DNA of 64,000 nucleotides from assembly GCF_042653765.1 (NCBI RefSeq), contig NZ_JBHSEZ010000009.1:1-64000 (forward strand), given 5' to 3'. The translations under genes were made by a program, and so were the position numbers. How positions within the stretch are numbered: position 1 is the stretch's first letter; each line of letters begins with the position of its first letter. Under the pieces are notes generated by a model. It ran no database searches and had not been told where the DNA came from. It saw only the letters and a list, made by a program, of their open reading frames with translations. This DNA comes from Castellaniella denitrificans. Its GTDB lineage: Bacteria; Pseudomonadota; Gammaproteobacteria; Burkholderiales; Burkholderiaceae_B. Shown one piece after another: positions 15,303 through 22,867 of this stretch.

Positions 15303-15938
15303 TCAGGGGCGCTTCGCGGTGGGGAACGGCCAGGCGCCCGCCGGGTTGATGTCCGTGCGGGCGTCGGGAGCCGGAGCTTCGGGTTTGGCGGCCTTCCTGG
15401 CCGCCGGCCTGGCCGCGGCAGGCTCGGATGCGGCGGCGGCCGGCTTCGCCGCCTTTTTGGCGGGCGCTTTTTTCGCCGCGGCTTTTTTCGCCGGCGCCTT
15501 CTTCGCGACGGCGGTTTTCGCCGCGGCCTTTTTGGCGGCGGGCTTGGCGGCCTTCTTGGCAGGCGCGGCGGCCTTCTTCGCCGCGGCCTTCTTCACGGCG
15601 GCCTTTTTGGCGGGCGCGGCTTTTTTCGCCACCGCTTTTTTCGCTACCGCCTTTTTCGGCGCGGCCTTTTTCGCTGCGGTCTTCGTCGGTGCCGCTTTCT
15701 TGGCGGCGGGCTTCACGGCGGTCTTCTTGGCGGCCGGGGCCTTCTTGGCGGCGGCTTTCACCGGCGCGGCCTTTTTGGCCGGCGCGGCTTTCTTCGCCGG
15801 GGCGGCTTTTTTCACGGTGGTCGAGGGGGAGGCTTTCTTGGCGGCCGGGGCGGACTTCTTGGCTGCCGGTTTGGATGCGGACTTCGGGGCTGCGGATTTC
15901 TTGGCCGGTGCGACAGAGGCCTTCTTGGCGGTTGCCAT
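15303..15938 (-). CDS. Histone H1-like lysine/alanine-rich DNA-binding protein
   Basis: This 211-residue protein is composed almost entirely of Lys, Ala and Pro, in repeats such as AAKKA, PAKKAAP and KKAAAKK, resembling the C-terminal tail of eukaryotic H1 and the BpH1/H1-like proteins of Bordetella and relatives. Such proteins bind DNA without sequence preference and may compact the nucleoid or modulate gene expression. There is no globular domain. I chose ATG 15938: AAGGAG at 15946-15951 gives a 7-base spacer, whereas ATG 15944 would leave only one base. The repeat tract makes length likely to vary between strains. Inverted repeats lie upstream. Confidence 0.88.
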   Translation of the reverse strand: MATAKKASVAPAKKSAAPKSASKPAAKKSAPAAKKASPSTTVKKAAPAKKAAPAKKAAPVKAAAKKAPAAKKTAVKPAAKKAAPTKTAAKKAAPKKAVAKKAVAKKAAPAKKAAVKKAAAKKAAAPAKKAAKPAAKKAAAKTAVAKKAPAKKAAAKKAPAKKAAKPAAAASEPAAARPAARKAAKPEAPAPDARTDINPAGAWPFPTAKRP

Positions 15939-16021
15939 CGTCATGCTCCTTGGGATCGAAGAGAGTGTCCACCCATTTGATATGACCCCCGCGGGATGCG
16001 CGGCCCATCTCAAATGGCGCA

Positions 16022-16050
16022 GGCGCGCAATATCATGAATATTGCACGCC
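16022..16050. promoter_or_regulatory. Long inverted repeat upstream of the H1-like gene
   Basis: GGCGCGCAATAT (16022-16033) and ATATTGCACGCC (16039-16050) form 12-base arms with one mismatch around CATGA. It lies 84 bases before the chosen start of the H1-like gene, where a regulator or leader hairpin could act. Its role is inference. Confidence 0.45.
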
Positions 16051-16194
16051 TTCAAGTCTAGCGTAAGCCCTGTCGCGTTCCAAGCATTATTCCCGGCGCG
16101 GCGCGCGGCGGGATCGATATTCGATTGCGCCTGTCTCGAAAAAGTCGCGCTGGTTGTGTGAGCGTCCTTTTTGCCGCCGGGCCGCCCCAAGGCG

Positions 16195-16215
16195 AAAAGC
16201 GCCCCCTCGGGGGGG
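16195..16215 (-). terminator. Possible terminator of the CopD-like gene
   Basis: Read on the minus strand, a C5/G5 hairpin (16202-16206 with 16211-16215) is followed by a short T-run at 16195-16198. It lies downstream of the CopD-like gene, beyond the dispersed repeat. Confidence 0.4.
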
Positions 16216-16230
16216 TGAGCCTGGACGCGG

Positions 16231-16296
16231 GGCAGTCCCTGCGGACTGGCCTGCGCCTGGTGAATCCGAGCGGCATGCAGGCCGCGAGGTGGATGC
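16231..16296 (+). repeat. Dispersed two-hairpin repeat, copy A
   Basis: First hairpin CAGTCC/GGACTG (16233-16238 with 16243-16248); then GCCTGGTGAATCCGAG; second hairpin GCGGC/GCCGC (16270-16274 with 16281-16285) around ATGCAG; then the tail GAGGTGGATG. It matches copies at 21394, 21474, 44355 (inverted) and 52165 (inverted). Confidence 0.8.
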
Positions 16297-16328
16297 AAGC
16301 AGCCATGGGCTGTGCAGCGTGGGGGCCT

Positions 16329-16769
16329 TCACCACTGCAGATAGAACATCGCCTTGGCGAGAAACACGATCAGGACGACGTGGCAGAAGACGCTGATGTG
16401 GATGATCTGGAAGTGGCGGGATTTCAGCTTGCCGGTGCCGCTGAGCGTCATGGCGGTGATGAAATGGGCCAGCACGCTGAAGGCCAGGATGATCTTGATC
16501 CACAGCAGCGTGGCGAAGCTGCTGGCGAAGGGATGGGCGAGCGGTTCGCGGAATTGCCAGGCCATGCCCAGGCCCGCGCCGAACAGCACGATCATGGCGA
16601 AAGGCATGATGCGCCGCGCGCGCCGGCCGATGGCCAGTTCGACGTTGCGCATGGCCTCGCGGCCGAGCGGCTTGCGGATGCCTTCCAGGATGAGGACTTC
16701 GAAGAACACCGTGCCCACGAACAGGATGGCGGCGAACAGGTGCAGCGTAACGAGTAGTGAGTGGCTCAT
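16329..16769 (-). CDS. CopD-like small integral membrane protein
   Basis: A 146-residue protein with four predicted membrane helices. The N-terminus (MSHSLLVTLHLFAAILFVG) has a conserved histidine in the first helix, and others lie in helix three (LAHFITAM) and four (ISVFCHVV). This spacing of helix histidines resembles the CopD/DUF2214-like families, membrane proteins sometimes tied to copper or haem handling. The assignment is tentative. I chose ATG 16769, which immediately precedes the first helix; longer frames upstream run into the divergent lipoprotein gene. It is followed by a dispersed repeat and a weak terminator. Confidence 0.7.
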   Translation of the reverse strand: MSHSLLVTLHLFAAILFVGTVFFEVLILEGIRKPLGREAMRNVELAIGRRARRIMPFAMIVLFGAGLGMAWQFREPLAHPFASSFATLLWIKIILAFSVLAHFITAMTLSGTGKLKSRHFQIIHISVFCHVVLIVFLAKAMFYLQW

Positions 16770-16904
16770 GTCGGTAGAATGGTGGCTTGCCCGCGGAACG
16801 CGCGCGCACCGGGAAATTGTAGGCCGGAAGGCCCGGCCGCCCCGTTGCGGCCCTGTGCCGGTCCTGGGTATTGAGTGACATTTGTCATGGATGGGAATCA
16901 AGCA

Positions 16905-17396
16905 ATGGATCGCATTCGTATTCATGCCTGGGCCGCGTGCGCGGCTGTCCTGGGCACCCTGGCCGCCTGCGCGCCGATCAAGCCCGCCTCCGCGCCGGCC
17001 GAGGCGCCCGCCGCCCGGCCGTCCTGCGTCGCGGCGGCGGCGGGCGATCCCCTGGTCGGCAACTGGCTGTCGGTCAGTTCGCAGAAGGGCGTCGCGGGCG
17101 CGCTGCGCACGCTCTACACGCTGAATCCCGACGGCACCATGAACTACGTCGAGCAGGTCAAGCGTCCGCGCGCGCCGTCCCAGGGGCTGTACGAATCCGG
17201 CTGCTGGTCGCGCGAAGGGCAGACGCTGATCCTGCGCACCCTGGAATCGAACGGATCGCCCGTGAATCTGGACGACCCGATCTACACCAACCGCCATCGC
17301 GTGGACCGGGTCAATGCGACGGAACTGCGCCTGAGCGGCCCGAACGGCGCCGTGAAGGCGCGGCGCATGTCGCCGGGCTACCGCCTGCCGTTCTAG
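16905..17396 (+). CDS. Small lipoprotein of unknown function
   Basis: This 163-residue protein has a signal peptide with the lipobox LAAC (Cys about residue 23), then an Ala/Pro-rich linker and a small domain that begins with GNWLSV. The rest looks like a lipocalin- or META-like beta-strand pattern (DGTMNYVEQ, GQTLILRTLE). The family is not recognised. ATG 16887 is an alternative start adding six residues; 16905 places the charged n-region (MDRIRIH) directly before the hydrophobic core. It converges with gltX, and only 22 bases separate the stops. Confidence 0.75.
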   Translation: MDRIRIHAWAACAAVLGTLAACAPIKPASAPAEAPAARPSCVAAAAGDPLVGNWLSVSSQKGVAGALRTLYTLNPDGTMNYVEQVKRPRAPSQGLYESGCWSREGQTLILRTLESNGSPVNLDDPIYTNRHRVDRVNATELRLSGPNGAVKARRMSPGYRLPF

Positions 17397-17418
17397 GAAC
17401 GCGCCCGCCGGCTCCCCG

Positions 17419-18831
17419 CTATTGCGGCCGGGCCAGGCGCTCCAGCACGGTCTCCCGGCCCAGCAGGGCCAGGACGGCGCCGATGGACGGGGTGTGCTTG
17501 CGGCCGGTGACGGCCACCCGCAGGGGGATCGCCAGCTTCGGCATCTTGGCCCCGTGGTCCTTCAGGACGGCCTTGATCAGGCCGTCGAGTTCCGCCTCGG
17601 TCCAGCCGGGCAGGGCTTCGGCCCGCTGGCGGAAGTCGTCCAGCAGGACCCGCGCCGCGTCGTCCATGACTTCCGCCCGCAGGGCGTCGTCGGCCGGCGT
17701 GTAGGGGCCGCAGAACAGCATGGCGCCTTCGGCCAGGTCTTCCAGGGTCTCGCCGCGATCACGCAGCAGCGCCATGATCGCGGGCAGGTCGGCCGATGCC
17801 GGATCGCCGCCCCGGCGGGCGATGCGCGGCGCGACGCGGGCGGCCAGGTCGGCCGGATCGAGCGCGCGCAGCGCGTGGGCGTTGACCCAGTTCAGCTTCT
17901 TCGGATCCCACTGGGCGGCCGAGCGGCTGAGATTGCGCGGGTCGAACCATTCGACGAACTGCTCGCGGGTGAAGAGCTCGTCGTTGCCGTGGCTCCAGCC
18001 CAGCCGCGCCAGGTAATTGACCATGGCTTCGGGCAGGTAGCCCATGCGGTCGTATTCCATGACGCTGACGGCGCCGTGGCGCTTCGACAGCTTTTCGCCG
18101 TCCGGCCCCAGGATCATCGGCACGTGGCCGTAGCGCGGCAGCTCGCCGCCCAGGGCGCGCAGGATGTTGATCTGGCGCGGAGTGTTGTTGACGTGGTCGT
18201 CGCCGCGGATGACGTGGGTGATGCGCATGTCCCAGTCGTCCACCACCACGCAGAAGTTGTAGGTGGGCGTGCCGTCGGGCCGGGCGATCACCAGGTCGTC
18301 GAGCTCGCCGTTGTCGAAACTGATGGGGCCCTTGACCAGGTCGTCCCAGGCGGTGACGCCGTCCTGCGGGCTGCGAAAGCGCACCACGGGCTTCACGCCG
18401 GCCGGGATCGGCGGCAGGGTCTTGCCGGGCTCGGGCCGCCAGGTGCCGTCGTAGCGCGGCTTGGCGCCGACGGCGCGGGCGCGTTCGCGCATGGCCTCGA
18501 CTTCCTCGGGCGTGCTGTAGCAATGGTAGGCCGTGCCCTGGGCCAGCATGTCGGCGATCACGGTGCGGTAGCGGTCCATGCGCTGCATCTGGTAGAACGG
18601 GCCCTCGTCGGCCTTCAGGTCCAGCCATCGCATGCCGTCCAGGATGGCCTGCACGGCCTCGGGCGTGGAGCGCTCCAGGTCCGTGTCCTCGATGCGCAGC
18701 ACGAAAGTGCCGCCGAAGTGGCGGGCGAAGGCCCAGGAAAACAGGGCGGTGCGGGCGCCGCCCAGGTGCAGGTAGCCGGTGGGGGACGGGGCGAAGCGTG
18801 TGCGCACGGGGCGCGAGGAGGAGTCTGTCAT
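17419..18831 (-). CDS. gltX: Glutamyl-tRNA synthetase
   Basis: GltX charges tRNA-Glu with glutamate for translation. The 470-residue product is of normal bacterial length. The class I signature HIGH appears as YLHLGGART near residue 18 and KMSKS as KLSKRHG near residue 245, both intact. FAPSPTGYLHLGG and LRIEDTD are typical of discriminating GluRS. The start ATG 18831 gives MTDSSSRPVRTRFAPSPTG; a longer frame to 18867 has no support. It is divergent from the Pat-like gene, with a palindrome in the 120-base gap between them. Confidence 0.97.
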   Translation of the reverse strand: MTDSSSRPVRTRFAPSPTGYLHLGGARTALFSWAFARHFGGTFVLRIEDTDLERSTPEAVQAILDGMRWLDLKADEGPFYQMQRMDRYRTVIADMLAQGTAYHCYSTPEEVEAMRERARAVGAKPRYDGTWRPEPGKTLPPIPAGVKPVVRFRSPQDGVTAWDDLVKGPISFDNGELDDLVIARPDGTPTYNFCVVVDDWDMRITHVIRGDDHVNNTPRQINILRALGGELPRYGHVPMILGPDGEKLSKRHGAVSVMEYDRMGYLPEAMVNYLARLGWSHGNDELFTREQFVEWFDPRNLSRSAAQWDPKKLNWVNAHALRALDPADLAARVAPRIARRGGDPASADLPAIMALLRDRGETLEDLAEGAMLFCGPYTPADDALRAEVMDDAARVLLDDFRQRAEALPGWTEAELDGLIKAVLKDHGAKMPKLAIPLRVAVTGRKHTPSIGAVLALLGRETVLERLARPQ

Positions 18832-18850
18832 GGCGATGGTTCGGGTGGGG

Positions 18851-18867
18851 TTGTTGCACCGCAACAA
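18851..18867. promoter_or_regulatory. TTGTTGC-N3-GCAACAA palindrome (PhaR/PhbF-type operator candidate)
   Basis: TTGTTGC (18851-18857) and GCAACAA (18861-18867) form a perfect 7-base dyad with a 3-base centre, between divergent gltX and the Pat-like gene. As I remember it, the motif reported for the polyhydroxybutyrate regulator PhbF/PhaR of betaproteobacteria is TG-N-TGC-N3-GCAA, which this site matches. A TAGAAT -10-like box lies at 18887-18892. Confidence 0.5.
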
Positions 18868-18952
18868 GAAAGGTGGAGAACCCCTGTAGAATCGGAAGGT
18901 CGATATGCTATTTTAAGGGACGACCCGTGAGGGGGCGTCCGGAGTGCTTTCC

Positions 18953-21400
18953 ATGCTGCGCCACCGCTTGGCGGCCTTGTTCGAGCCGCGTTCCCTGCTG
19001 ATCCTGAGTTCCCGCGAACTGCCCGTCGTGCGAACGCCGCCCGCCCTGCTCAAGGGACGGATCGCCGACGTGCGGATCGGGGACGACGGCCGCTGGCAGA
19101 TGCCCCAGCGGCTGGATTTCCTGCAGGAAGGCCAGCGCCTGGACATGGCGCTGCTGTGCCTGGATCCCGCCCTGCTGCCGGCCGCGCTGGGGGCGCTCAA
19201 GCAGCACCGGCCGCGCGCCCTGATGCTGCTGCCGCATTCCACGCCCGCCGCCGATCCCATCGAGACCCGCGCCTACTGCCAGTCCTGGGGCCGGATGAAC
19301 GACTGCCTGGTGCTCGGCCCCGGCGCCCTGGGCATCCAGCGTCCGCATCTGGGGCTGAACCTGAGCCTCGACCCGGGCGGCGCGCCCGTGGGCCGGGTCG
19401 CCCTGGTCGCGCAGTCCCGCATGGTGGCCGCCGCCGTGCTGGACTGGGCGGGCGACATCCAGCTCGGCTTTTCCGCCGTGGTGTCGGCCGGCGATACCGA
19501 CGGCGTCACCGTGGCCGAAGTCCTCGAATACCTGTCGATGGATTCGCGCACGGACAGCATCGTGCTGTACCTCGAACAAGCCGATTCCTCGCGCCGCTTC
19601 ACCAGCGCGCTGATGGCCGCCGCCAGCGTCAAGCCGGTCATCCTGCTGAAGGCCGGGCGTTCGGACAGCAATCCGGCCGCCGACGCGGTGTTCGACGCGC
19701 TGGTGCGGCGCACCGGCGCGGTGCGGATCCGGTTCTTCGTGCAGCTGTTCTCGGCGCTGAAGGTTCTCGTCCACGCCAAGCGCCAGCGGGGACGCCGCAT
19801 CGCGCTGTTCTCCAACGGCTACGGGGCGGCCCACCTGGCGCTGGACGTCATCGACGGCAGCGGCCCGGTGTCGCGGGCCGACCTGTCCATGCAGACGCAG
19901 CGCGACCTGGCGGCGGTCCTGGAACCGGGGGCGGCCCTGGGCAATCCCGTCATCAGCCATGCTCCGCTCGACCCCGCGCGGCTGCAGCAGGCCCTGGGCG
20001 TGCTGGCGGGCGACGCCAACGTGGACGGCGTGCTGGTACTGATCGCGCCGGACGCCCTGTCGGACATGGACGGCGCCGCCGAAGCCCTGGCCCGGTTCTC
20101 CGAGGCTTCCTCCAAGCCCATCATGTCCTGCTTCCTGGGCGACGCCTCGATGCGCTCCCAGCGCCACCGGCTGGACTCGGTGGGGCTGCCGGCCTTCCGC
20201 ACCCCGGAGTCGGCCGCCAATGCCTTCGGCATCCTGGCGTCCTACCAGTACAACCAGACCCTGGCGCAGCAGACGCTGCCGCCGGAAATGCTCAGCCGGC
20301 CTCCGCGCCTGGACGAGGCCCGCGCGCTGCTGAACGACGCCATCATGTCGGGCCGTTCCGAACTGGATCCGTCCAGCTGCCGCTGGCTGCTGGATTGCTT
20401 TCACGTGCCGATCCGGCTGGACGACCAGCCCGTGCCCGACGCCGCCCGCGAACACGTGCCCATGGCCATCCGCGTGCGCCAGGACTCGCGCTTCGGGCCG
20501 TACATGCAGTTCGGTCCCGGGGGCGATGCCGCCCGGCTGGCGTCCCCGCACCGGGAAATCGAGCTGCCGCCGCTGAACAATTACCTGGCGCGCCAGCTGA
20601 TCCAGCGGGGCAAGTTCTGGTCGCGCGTGCTGGAGCGCGATCTCAGCCCGGCCGCGTTCGAGCAGTTGCGCGAGGCGCTGGAGCGGATCTCCGAGATCGT
20701 CAGCGAACTGCCCGGCATCCGCACCCTGTCGATCGATCCGCTCTGGTGGGACGATACCAGCCTGTACGCCGGCGGCGTCCGGGTCGGGCTGGATCCGGAC
20801 TACGACGGCGAACGCCCCGAGAACCGCGCCTACCGCCACATGGCGATCCATCCGTATCCGCGCCGCCTGGTCCGGCCGATGAGCCGCGAGGACGGCCAGG
20901 AATGGCTGCTGCGGCCCATCCGGCCCGAGGACGCCGTGCTGCTGCAGGAATTCGTGCGGGAACTGTCCGACGAATCGCGCTACATGCGCTTCGTCTCGAT
21001 GCTGCGCGAACTCACGCCGCGCATGCTGGCGCGCTACACCCGCATCGACTACGACCGCGAAGTCGCGCTGGTCGCCACGGCCCAGGTGCCCAATCCGGAA
21101 AACCGCGGCCTGCTGCGCGAGCGCATCGTGGGGTTCGCGCACTACCTGCGCAACGCCGACGGCCAGGGGGCGGAATACGCGCTGGTGATCGCCGACGACT
21201 GGCAGCGGCGCGGCGTCGGGGCCGCGCTGATGCGCAGCCTGATCGACGTCGCGCGCCGCCAGGGCCTGAGCTACATCGAAGGCATCGTCCTGGCGACCAA
21301 CCGGCCCATGCTGGGCCTGATGACGTCCCTGGGCATGCGCAACGACCCCGATGAATCCGACCCCGGCATGCGAAGGCTGTGGATGAACCTGGACACGTGA
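18953..21400 (+). CDS. Pat-like GNAT acetyltransferase fused to a degenerate acyl-CoA synthetase domain
   Basis: This 815-residue protein has the architecture of protein lysine acetyltransferase Pat/PatZ: an NDP-forming acyl-CoA synthetase-like region (about residues 1-640) and a C-terminal GNAT domain (about 650-800). The GNAT acetyl-CoA loop DDWQRRGVGAALM is intact. In the synthetase part, the loop after LLKAGRSD (about residue 235) lacks the SHTGALAG segment with the phospho-accepting histidine, so synthetase activity is unlikely; that domain probably serves as an acetyl-CoA or cAMP-type sensor. GGAG at 18941-18944 with an 8-base spacer supports ATG 18953 over GTG 18944. Long hairpins follow the stop. 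Confidence 0.85.
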   Translation: MLRHRLAALFEPRSLLILSSRELPVVRTPPALLKGRIADVRIGDDGRWQMPQRLDFLQEGQRLDMALLCLDPALLPAALGALKQHRPRALMLLPHSTPAADPIETRAYCQSWGRMNDCLVLGPGALGIQRPHLGLNLSLDPGGAPVGRVALVAQSRMVAAAVLDWAGDIQLGFSAVVSAGDTDGVTVAEVLEYLSMDSRTDSIVLYLEQADSSRRFTSALMAAASVKPVILLKAGRSDSNPAADAVFDALVRRTGAVRIRFFVQLFSALKVLVHAKRQRGRRIALFSNGYGAAHLALDVIDGSGPVSRADLSMQTQRDLAAVLEPGAALGNPVISHAPLDPARLQQALGVLAGDANVDGVLVLIAPDALSDMDGAAEALARFSEASSKPIMSCFLGDASMRSQRHRLDSVGLPAFRTPESAANAFGILASYQYNQTLAQQTLPPEMLSRPPRLDEARALLNDAIMSGRSELDPSSCRWLLDCFHVPIRLDDQPVPDAAREHVPMAIRVRQDSRFGPYMQFGPGGDAARLASPHREIELPPLNNYLARQLIQRGKFWSRVLERDLSPAAFEQLREALERISEIVSELPGIRTLSIDPLWWDDTSLYAGGVRVGLDPDYDGERPENRAYRHMAIHPYPRRLVRPMSREDGQEWLLRPIRPEDAVLLQEFVRELSDESRYMRFVSMLRELTPRMLARYTRIDYDREVALVATAQVPNPENRGLLRERIVGFAHYLRNADGQGAEYALVIADDWQRRGVGAALMRSLIDVARRQGLSYIEGIVLATNRPMLGLMTSLGMRNDPDESDPGMRRLWMNLDT

Positions 21401-21463
21401 CAGTCCCCTGCGGACTGTCACGTGCCTGGTTCATACGACCGGCTTGCAAGCCGGGAGGTGGAT
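21394..21463 (+). repeat. Dispersed two-hairpin repeat, copy B1
   Basis: First hairpin CACGTGACAGTCC/GGACTGTCACGTG (21394-21406 with 21412-21424), a perfect 13-base stem that contains the Pat-like gene's stop codon. The second is the perfect palindrome CCGGCTTGCAAGCCGG (21439-21454). The tail is GGAGGTGGATG. It could also act as terminator for the Pat-like gene. Confidence 0.8.
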
Positions 21464-21473
21464 GAACTCGGAC

Positions 21474-21545
21474 GTGGCACAGTCCACTACGGACTGTGCC
21501 ACGCCTAGTGAATCGGAGCACCCTGCAGGGTGCGACGTGGATGGA
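21474..21545 (+). repeat. Dispersed two-hairpin repeat, copy B2
   Basis: Tandem second copy right after B1. First hairpin GTGGCACAGTCC/GGACTGTGCCAC (21474-21485 with 21491-21502); spacer GCCTAGTGAATCGGA; second palindrome GCACCCTGCAGGGTGC (21518-21533); tail GACGTGGATGG. It fills the gap between convergent genes. Confidence 0.8.
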
Positions 21546-21576
21546 TGCCCCGGTCCGAGATGGACTCTGCGGCCCA

Positions 21577-22248
21577 TCAGGCGCCCGTCACCCGCGTCAG
21601 GAACGCCCGGATGTCGTCCAGTTCCTGCGGATGCAGGCCGTGCGGCATGGGGTAGGTGTGCCATTCCACCGGCTGTCCCTGCGCGGTCATCGCGTCCCGG
21701 CTGGTCTCGGCGTAGGTCATGGGCACCACCATGTCCATCGTGCCGTGCGCCATGAAGACCGGCGTGCCGGCGTTGGCGGGGTGGCGTTCCGCGGCCAGGG
21801 TGTTGCGCAGCGGCAGGTAGCCCGACAGGCCGATCAGGCCGGCCAGGCGCTCCGGGTGGCGCAGGCCGGTGTACAGGGCCGTGGCGCAGCCCTGCGAAAA
21901 ACCGGCCAGCACGATGCGTTCGGCCGGGATGCCGCGCCGGTTCTCGCGCTCGATCAGTTCGGTGACCGCGTGGCGGGCGGCGCGCAGGCCGTCGATGTCC
22001 TCGCGCGCGTCGCGGTCCAGGCCGTACAGGTCGTACCAGGCGCGCATCGGCATGCCCCCGTTCAGGGTCACCGGGCGCACGGGAGCGTGCGGGAACACGA
22101 AACGCAGCGCCGGCAGGGCGGGGTGGATCAGTTCGGGCACGACGGGCTCGAAATCGTGGCCGTCGGCGCCCAGCCCGTGCAGCCAGATCACGCTGTGCGT
22201 GGGCTCGGGGCCGGTCGTGCGTTCGATGGTTTCCAGTGTCGGCGTCAT
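21577..22248 (-). CDS. Carboxylesterase/phospholipase-like alpha/beta hydrolase
   Basis: The 223-residue serine hydrolase of the carboxylesterase II/acyl-protein-thioesterase family hydrolyses short-chain esters in the cytoplasm. The oxyanion region HGLGADGHDFEPVVP lies near residue 24. The nucleophile elbow is GFSQGCA (Ser about residue 117), and Asp (HGTMDMVVP) and His (MPHGLHPQE) complete the triad. ATG 22248 overlaps the darP stop in ATGA (22245-22248), so the two are coupled. A longer frame to 22518 would lie inside darP and is rejected. It converges on the repeat pair after the Pat-like gene. Confidence 0.93.
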   Translation of the reverse strand: MTPTLETIERTTGPEPTHSVIWLHGLGADGHDFEPVVPELIHPALPALRFVFPHAPVRPVTLNGGMPMRAWYDLYGLDRDAREDIDGLRAARHAVTELIERENRRGIPAERIVLAGFSQGCATALYTGLRHPERLAGLIGLSGYLPLRNTLAAERHPANAGTPVFMAHGTMDMVVPMTYAETSRDAMTAQGQPVEWHTYPMPHGLHPQELDDIRAFLTRVTGA

Positions 22249-22805
22249 TGGAAGGTCTCGTCCTCGAAATCCAGGGTCTTCAGGGTCTGGAACAGGGCGC
22301 GGTAGTGCTTGCGCGCCGGCTCGCGGCCCTGGGGCAGGGCGTCGTTGTCGCGGGCTTCCTTGCGGGCGGCACGGATCTGCGCGCGCAGGGACTGGATGTC
22401 CAGGCCGGGGAACCGCTCCAGCAGCCGCGTCAGGACTTCGTCGCTGTCGATCAGGCGATCGCGCAGTTCCTCCAGCCGGTGCATGGCGCGGGTCTCCTCG
22501 CGCGAACCGTTGGCCCACAGGTCGAGCTGGGCGCGCAGGGCGTCGGCGTCGGCATGGCGCATCAGCTTGCCGACGTAGTGCACCTGGCGGCGCCGGCCTT
22601 CGTTGCTGTGGATGCGCTGGGCCAGGGCGATGGCCTCGCGCAGCGGCTCGTCCAGCGGCAGCCGGGCCAGCTTGGCGGGAGGCAGCGCGATCAGTTCGCG
22701 GCCCAGGTCCAGCAGGGCGTGCATGTCGCGCTTGACCTGGGATTTGCTGGGCCGCCGGTCTTCCGGAAAGTCGTCCGGCGTGGCGGGCTGGGGCGTGTCA
22801 TCCAT
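22245..22805 (-). CDS. darP: Ribosome-associated assembly factor DarP (YjgA, DUF615)
   Basis: DarP/YjgA is a small, mostly helical protein that associates with late 50S ribosomal subunit precursors. The 186-residue product has the expected DUF615 features: PSKSQVKRDMHALLDLG near the N-terminus, IHSNEGRRRQVHYVGKLMR in the middle, and a C-terminal KHYRALFQTLK element. I chose the second methionine (22805, MDDTPQ); ATG 22817 is an alternative adding four residues. It is divergent from pmbA, with about 60 bases between starts, a classical pairing in proteobacteria. Confidence 0.93.
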   Translation of the reverse strand: MDDTPQPATPDDFPEDRRPSKSQVKRDMHALLDLGRELIALPPAKLARLPLDEPLREAIALAQRIHSNEGRRRQVHYVGKLMRHADADALRAQLDLWANGSREETRAMHRLEELRDRLIDSDEVLTRLLERFPGLDIQSLRAQIRAARKEARDNDALPQGREPARKHYRALFQTLKTLDFEDETFQ

Positions 22806-22867
22806 GGGTTCGAGCATAAAATGGTCCGTGATTGTCTATGATAACCGTCTCACCCAGCGGATTTTGC

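Larger units (their letters stand above)
15939..16328. other. 390-base intergenic region upstream of the H1-like gene
   Basis: No gene is supported here. It contains the ribosome-binding site and leader of the H1-like gene, a loose inverted repeat CCATTTGA/TCAAATGG (15973-15980, 16010-16017), a longer palindrome at 16022-16050, a minus-strand GC hairpin at 16195-16215, and one copy of the dispersed two-hairpin repeat at 16231-16296. Confidence 0.75.

Noticed and set aside
15292..16038. Plus-strand Ala/Phe-rich frame in the H1-like region, and the idea of a tandem-repeat or CRISPR array there
   Set aside because: It is the complement of Lys/Ala codons. The repeats are short and irregular without unique spacers, so they are codon-level low complexity rather than a CRISPR.
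21577..22518. Longer 313-residue form of the esterase
   Set aside because: The extra 90 residues lie opposite in phase within darP and have no similarity; ATG 22248 makes the ATGA overlap and starts the conserved domain.
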